This document shows positions 34,455-36,473 of a DNA stretch of 36,473 nt, one piece after another. A program made the translations under genes and the position numbers. The notes beneath the pieces were generated by a model. The model saw only the letters and a list, made by a program, of their open reading frames with translations, was not told where the DNA came from and did no database searches. This stretch comes from Lachnospiraceae bacterium (GTDB lineage: Bacteria; Bacillota; Clostridia; Lachnospirales; Lachnospiraceae). How positions within the stretch are numbered: position 1 is the stretch's first letter; each line of letters starts with the position of its first letter. The DNA lies in NCBI GenBank assembly GCA_021771755.1, contig JAETOL010000024.1, positions 1 to 36,473 on the forward strand. The letters are read 5' to 3'.

Positions 34455-35324
34455 ATGAGTGAATTAAAAGCAAAGGGAATTACTAAGAAATACGGAACAA
34501 AGGAAGTGCTGCACGGTATTGACCTGACACTGGAAAAAGGGAAGATCTATGGTCTGATCGGTCGTAACGGAGCGGGCAAAACCACGCTTTTATCCATATT
34601 GACTTCTCAGAATCCGGCAACAGAGGGAAGTGTGACCTTTGATGAAATGCAGGTATGGGAAAATCCGGAGGCATTGAAGCATCTCTGTTTTTCCAGGGAG
34701 CTGAACCAGCTTCAGGGCGGCAATGCCAATGCAATGAAAGTAAAAGAATATCTCTGGGCAGCAGCTACCTTTTTTCCTTATTGGGATAAGGAAATGGCAC
34801 AGAAGCTGGTGGATATTTTTAAGCTGGACGTGAAACAGAAAATTTCAAAGCTTTCCAAGGGAATGTGTTCCATGGTAACGATTATTGTAGGACTGGCAAG
34901 TAAAGCGGAGTTTACGATTTTTGACGAGCCGGTGGCAGGACTTGATGTGGTTGCCAGAGAGAAGTTTTATGAGATTCTTGTGGAAGAATTTATGGAAACC
35001 GGACGGACCTTTGTAGTATCTACTCACATTATTGAGGAAGCGTCAGATATTTTTGAAGAAGTGATCCTTCTGGATCAGGGCAGGATACTTTTGAAAGAAA
35101 ATACACAGAACCTTTTGGAAAGAGCCTTTCACGTCAGCGGCCATGAGGAGGAAGTGGCGCGTGCTGTGGAAGGACTGACTGTCCACCACGAGGAACGTCT
35201 GGGAAGAAGCCGCGGTGTGACAGTGCTTCTGGAGCCGGGACAGCGCATTGGTACAGAATATGATGTAAGCGTACAGCGTGTAAGCCTTCAGAAATTATTT
35301 GTGGCGCTTTGTGGGGAGGAATGA
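34455..35324 (+). CDS. ABC transporter ATP-binding protein (YtrB-like)
   Basis: 289 residues. Walker A is GRNGAGKT (36-43), the signature is LSKGMCSMV (a divergent form of LSGGQ common in this group), Walker B is FTIFDEPVAGLD, and the switch His is in STHIIEE. About 75 residues after the core form an accessory C-terminal domain. It belongs to the GntR-linked ABC group of Firmicutes thought to respond to envelope stress. It overlaps the next gene's upstream ATG, but the better permease start is three bases beyond its stop. Confidence 0.92.
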   Translation: MSELKAKGITKKYGTKEVLHGIDLTLEKGKIYGLIGRNGAGKTTLLSILTSQNPATEGSVTFDEMQVWENPEALKHLCFSRELNQLQGGNANAMKVKEYLWAAATFFPYWDKEMAQKLVDIFKLDVKQKISKLSKGMCSMVTIIVGLASKAEFTIFDEPVAGLDVVAREKFYEILVEEFMETGRTFVVSTHIIEEASDIFEEVILLDQGRILLKENTQNLLERAFHVSGHEEEVARAVEGLTVHHEERLGRSRGVTVLLEPGQRIGTEYDVSVQRVSLQKLFVALCGEE

Positions 35325-35326
35325 GT

Positions 35327-35992
35327 ATGAGACTTAAAAGTCATTTAAAATACTGGGGCAGGAACGCTTTTGTCTGGACGGGAATCTCCCTTGTCTGTGT
35401 TCTGGGATTTTGGATCATGAATGAACTAAGCAGCGCAAAATATATACAGGGCATTGGTCTGGCATCTACATTTCTGGTGTATCTTACAGTGGTGGGAGCG
35501 TTTGTTTCTATGATCGCGGTAATTTCTACATTCCAGACAGAAATTCCCCGGCTGGTGTCTATGAATGTTACCCGGAAGGCAGCTGTATGGGGACTGACGG
35601 CAGGTCACGCAGCAACTGCGCTTCTGCATATGCTTTTAGGTATCCTGATATGGTGTATCTTTGGCATCGGGGAAGCAGAAATGGTGGTTTTTATTGCATC
35701 TTTGATCACAAGTGTGATGCTGGGCTTTGGTGGCTTTGGCATGCTGCTTGGGGCGTCAGTGCTTCGCTGGGGTAAAATTGGAACAATTATCATGGCAGCT
35801 GCAATTATGGTGATAACGATTGGCATTTCCGCTTTTATAGCCATGGGAGGAAAAGATTCTTTTCGGGGATTCAGTATGGAAACAGTGGCGGAACTTAATT
35901 TCTGGCCTCTGGCTCTGGCTATGGCGGCTTTCTATCTGCTTGCAGGAGCAGCTGGGTTTATGCTTACAAGAAAGATCGAAGTACGGGTATAG
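35327..35992 (+). CDS. ABC transporter permease, six-helix membrane protein
   Basis: 221 residues, nearly all hydrophobic, with about six membrane helices (first at 13-30, last near 195-213). No family motif beyond ABC-2-like permease character. ATG 35327 is preferred because GGGGAGG lies seven bases upstream; ATG 35321 overlaps the ATPase stop but is only one base from the Shine-Dalgarno. It should form the membrane part of the transporter with the ATPase upstream and the related protein downstream. Confidence 0.85.
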   Translation: MRLKSHLKYWGRNAFVWTGISLVCVLGFWIMNELSSAKYIQGIGLASTFLVYLTVVGAFVSMIAVISTFQTEIPRLVSMNVTRKAAVWGLTAGHAATALLHMLLGILIWCIFGIGEAEMVVFIASLITSVMLGFGGFGMLLGASVLRWGKIGTIIMAAAIMVITIGISAFIAMGGKDSFRGFSMETVAELNFWPLALAMAAFYLLAGAAGFMLTRKIEVRV

Positions 35993-36002
35993 GGAGGGGA
36001 CA

Positions 36003-36434
36003 ATGATGTTGGATATGATACGAAAACAGTTCCTGATACAAAAAGATGATTTGATCGCCAGCGTATTGATCGCGGCTGGAGCAGGGATTTTTGGAGTTTT
36101 GCTTCTTCAGGTCATTTATTACCTGAAGCCGGATGCGGCAGCGGAGTATGTGCCTCTGGGAACGATCCTGTCAGGCGGATTTGCCACGTTTTTTGCAATA
36201 GCGTTTATTATGGTTCAGCTTTCTGTGTATTTTCGCCTGGCGATATCCATGGGAGGCGTGCGGAAATACTTTTTCTGGGCGTTTCTTGCAGTGACTCTGA
36301 TACAGAACCTTGCGATTTATGGAATTGTACTCCTGGTTCATATGGGGGACCAGTTCCTGAACCAATGGTATTTAGATAATAACTTCAATTTAATATCAGT
36401 AGGGTCTAACAAAAAATTTATATATAACACTTGA
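36003..36434 (+). CDS. ABC permease-like membrane protein, C-terminus probably replaced at a junction
   Basis: 143 residues as read. Three clear membrane helices: about 19-38, 55-78 and 90-112. GGGAGGGG precedes ATG 36003. The natural protein should continue with more helices, as its neighbour does, but after residue about 120 (near 36365) the sequence turns AT-rich and polar (DNNFNLISVGSNKKFIYNT) and stops. The change coincides with a likely sequence junction, so the last 20 or so residues are probably not native. Best treated as partial. Confidence 0.6.
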   Translation: MMLDMIRKQFLIQKDDLIASVLIAAGAGIFGVLLLQVIYYLKPDAAAEYVPLGTILSGGFATFFAIAFIMVQLSVYFRLAISMGGVRKYFFWAFLAVTLIQNLAIYGIVLLVHMGDQFLNQWYLDNNFNLISVGSNKKFIYNT

Positions 36435-36473
36435 CATATAAGCCAAAATATGCGGCCGCTCTCGCTACAGATC
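36366..36473. other. AT-rich tail with NotI octamer, possible cloning or assembly junction
   Basis: The last 108 bases differ in composition from the preceding gene: first strongly AT-rich, then GCGGCCGC (36452-36459) and an ending in GATC. It holds no gene. Vector, adapter or chimeric sequence is the simplest reading, but I do not recognise the vector. Confidence 0.5.

Noticed and set aside
1-36473. CRISPR array, prophage or insertion sequence
   Set aside because: No regularly spaced direct repeats, phage structural genes or transposase were seen on either strand.

Overview
The window looks like a chromosomal segment, or a large-insert clone, from a low-to-moderate GC anaerobic Firmicute. 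It is most likely a Lachnospiraceae gut bacterium of the Blautia/Ruminococcus type. The evidence is the family mix: SpoVG, GlgC/GlgD pair, DnaD- and DnaI-type primosome proteins, a DUF4367-type membrane protein, class II GalT, YtrA-type GntR and strong AGGAGG ribosome binding sites. This placement is inferred from gene content, not from a database search. Most of the window is ordinary housekeeping sequence with a few accessory patches.

Layout: (1) 1-1151, a HIT hydrolase and a small sigma-70-like factor. (2) 1173-3947, murG on the minus strand, then a DUF4367-like membrane protein and a small secreted protein; the sigma factor and membrane protein may form a signalling pair split by murG. 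(3) 4368-6377, a beta-CASP metallo-beta-lactamase nuclease facing a TSCPD protein across a long hairpin. (4) 6594-14173, MTA/SAH nucleosidase, a small hypothetical, a SAM methyltransferase, an 815-residue membrane-anchored protein, and the Leloir genes galK-galT. (5) 14346-18357, asnS followed by a YhaO/YhaN-like (SbcD/SbcC-like) nuclease-ATPase pair. (6) 18499-23410, minus strand: murC, then dnaD-dnaC(dnaI)-prs. The gap between murC and dnaD carries two clusters of tandem DnaA boxes. (7) 23655-27859, glgC-glgD (glycogen precursor synthesis), spoVG, and a secreted coiled-coil/3D-domain cell-wall protein. (8) 28018-29027, an isolated PduB-type microcompartment shell gene and a tRNA-Pro(CGG) gene with a perfect consensus promoter. 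(9) 29178-33854, an FtsX-type ABC exporter with a response regulator and a histidine kinase broken by an internal deletion. (10) 34052-36434, a GntR(YtrA)-ABC-permease-permease operon whose last gene runs into AT-rich, apparently foreign sequence ending in a NotI octamer.

The most interesting observations are the DnaA-box clusters upstream of the primosome operon, the orphan PduB, the kinase that has lost its phosphoacceptor region, several structured intergenic elements, and the 815-residue protein whose C-terminus resembles a degenerate C39/papain-like peptidase domain. I saw no insertion sequence, prophage, CRISPR array or obvious defence island, and no single clearly novel multi-gene system.
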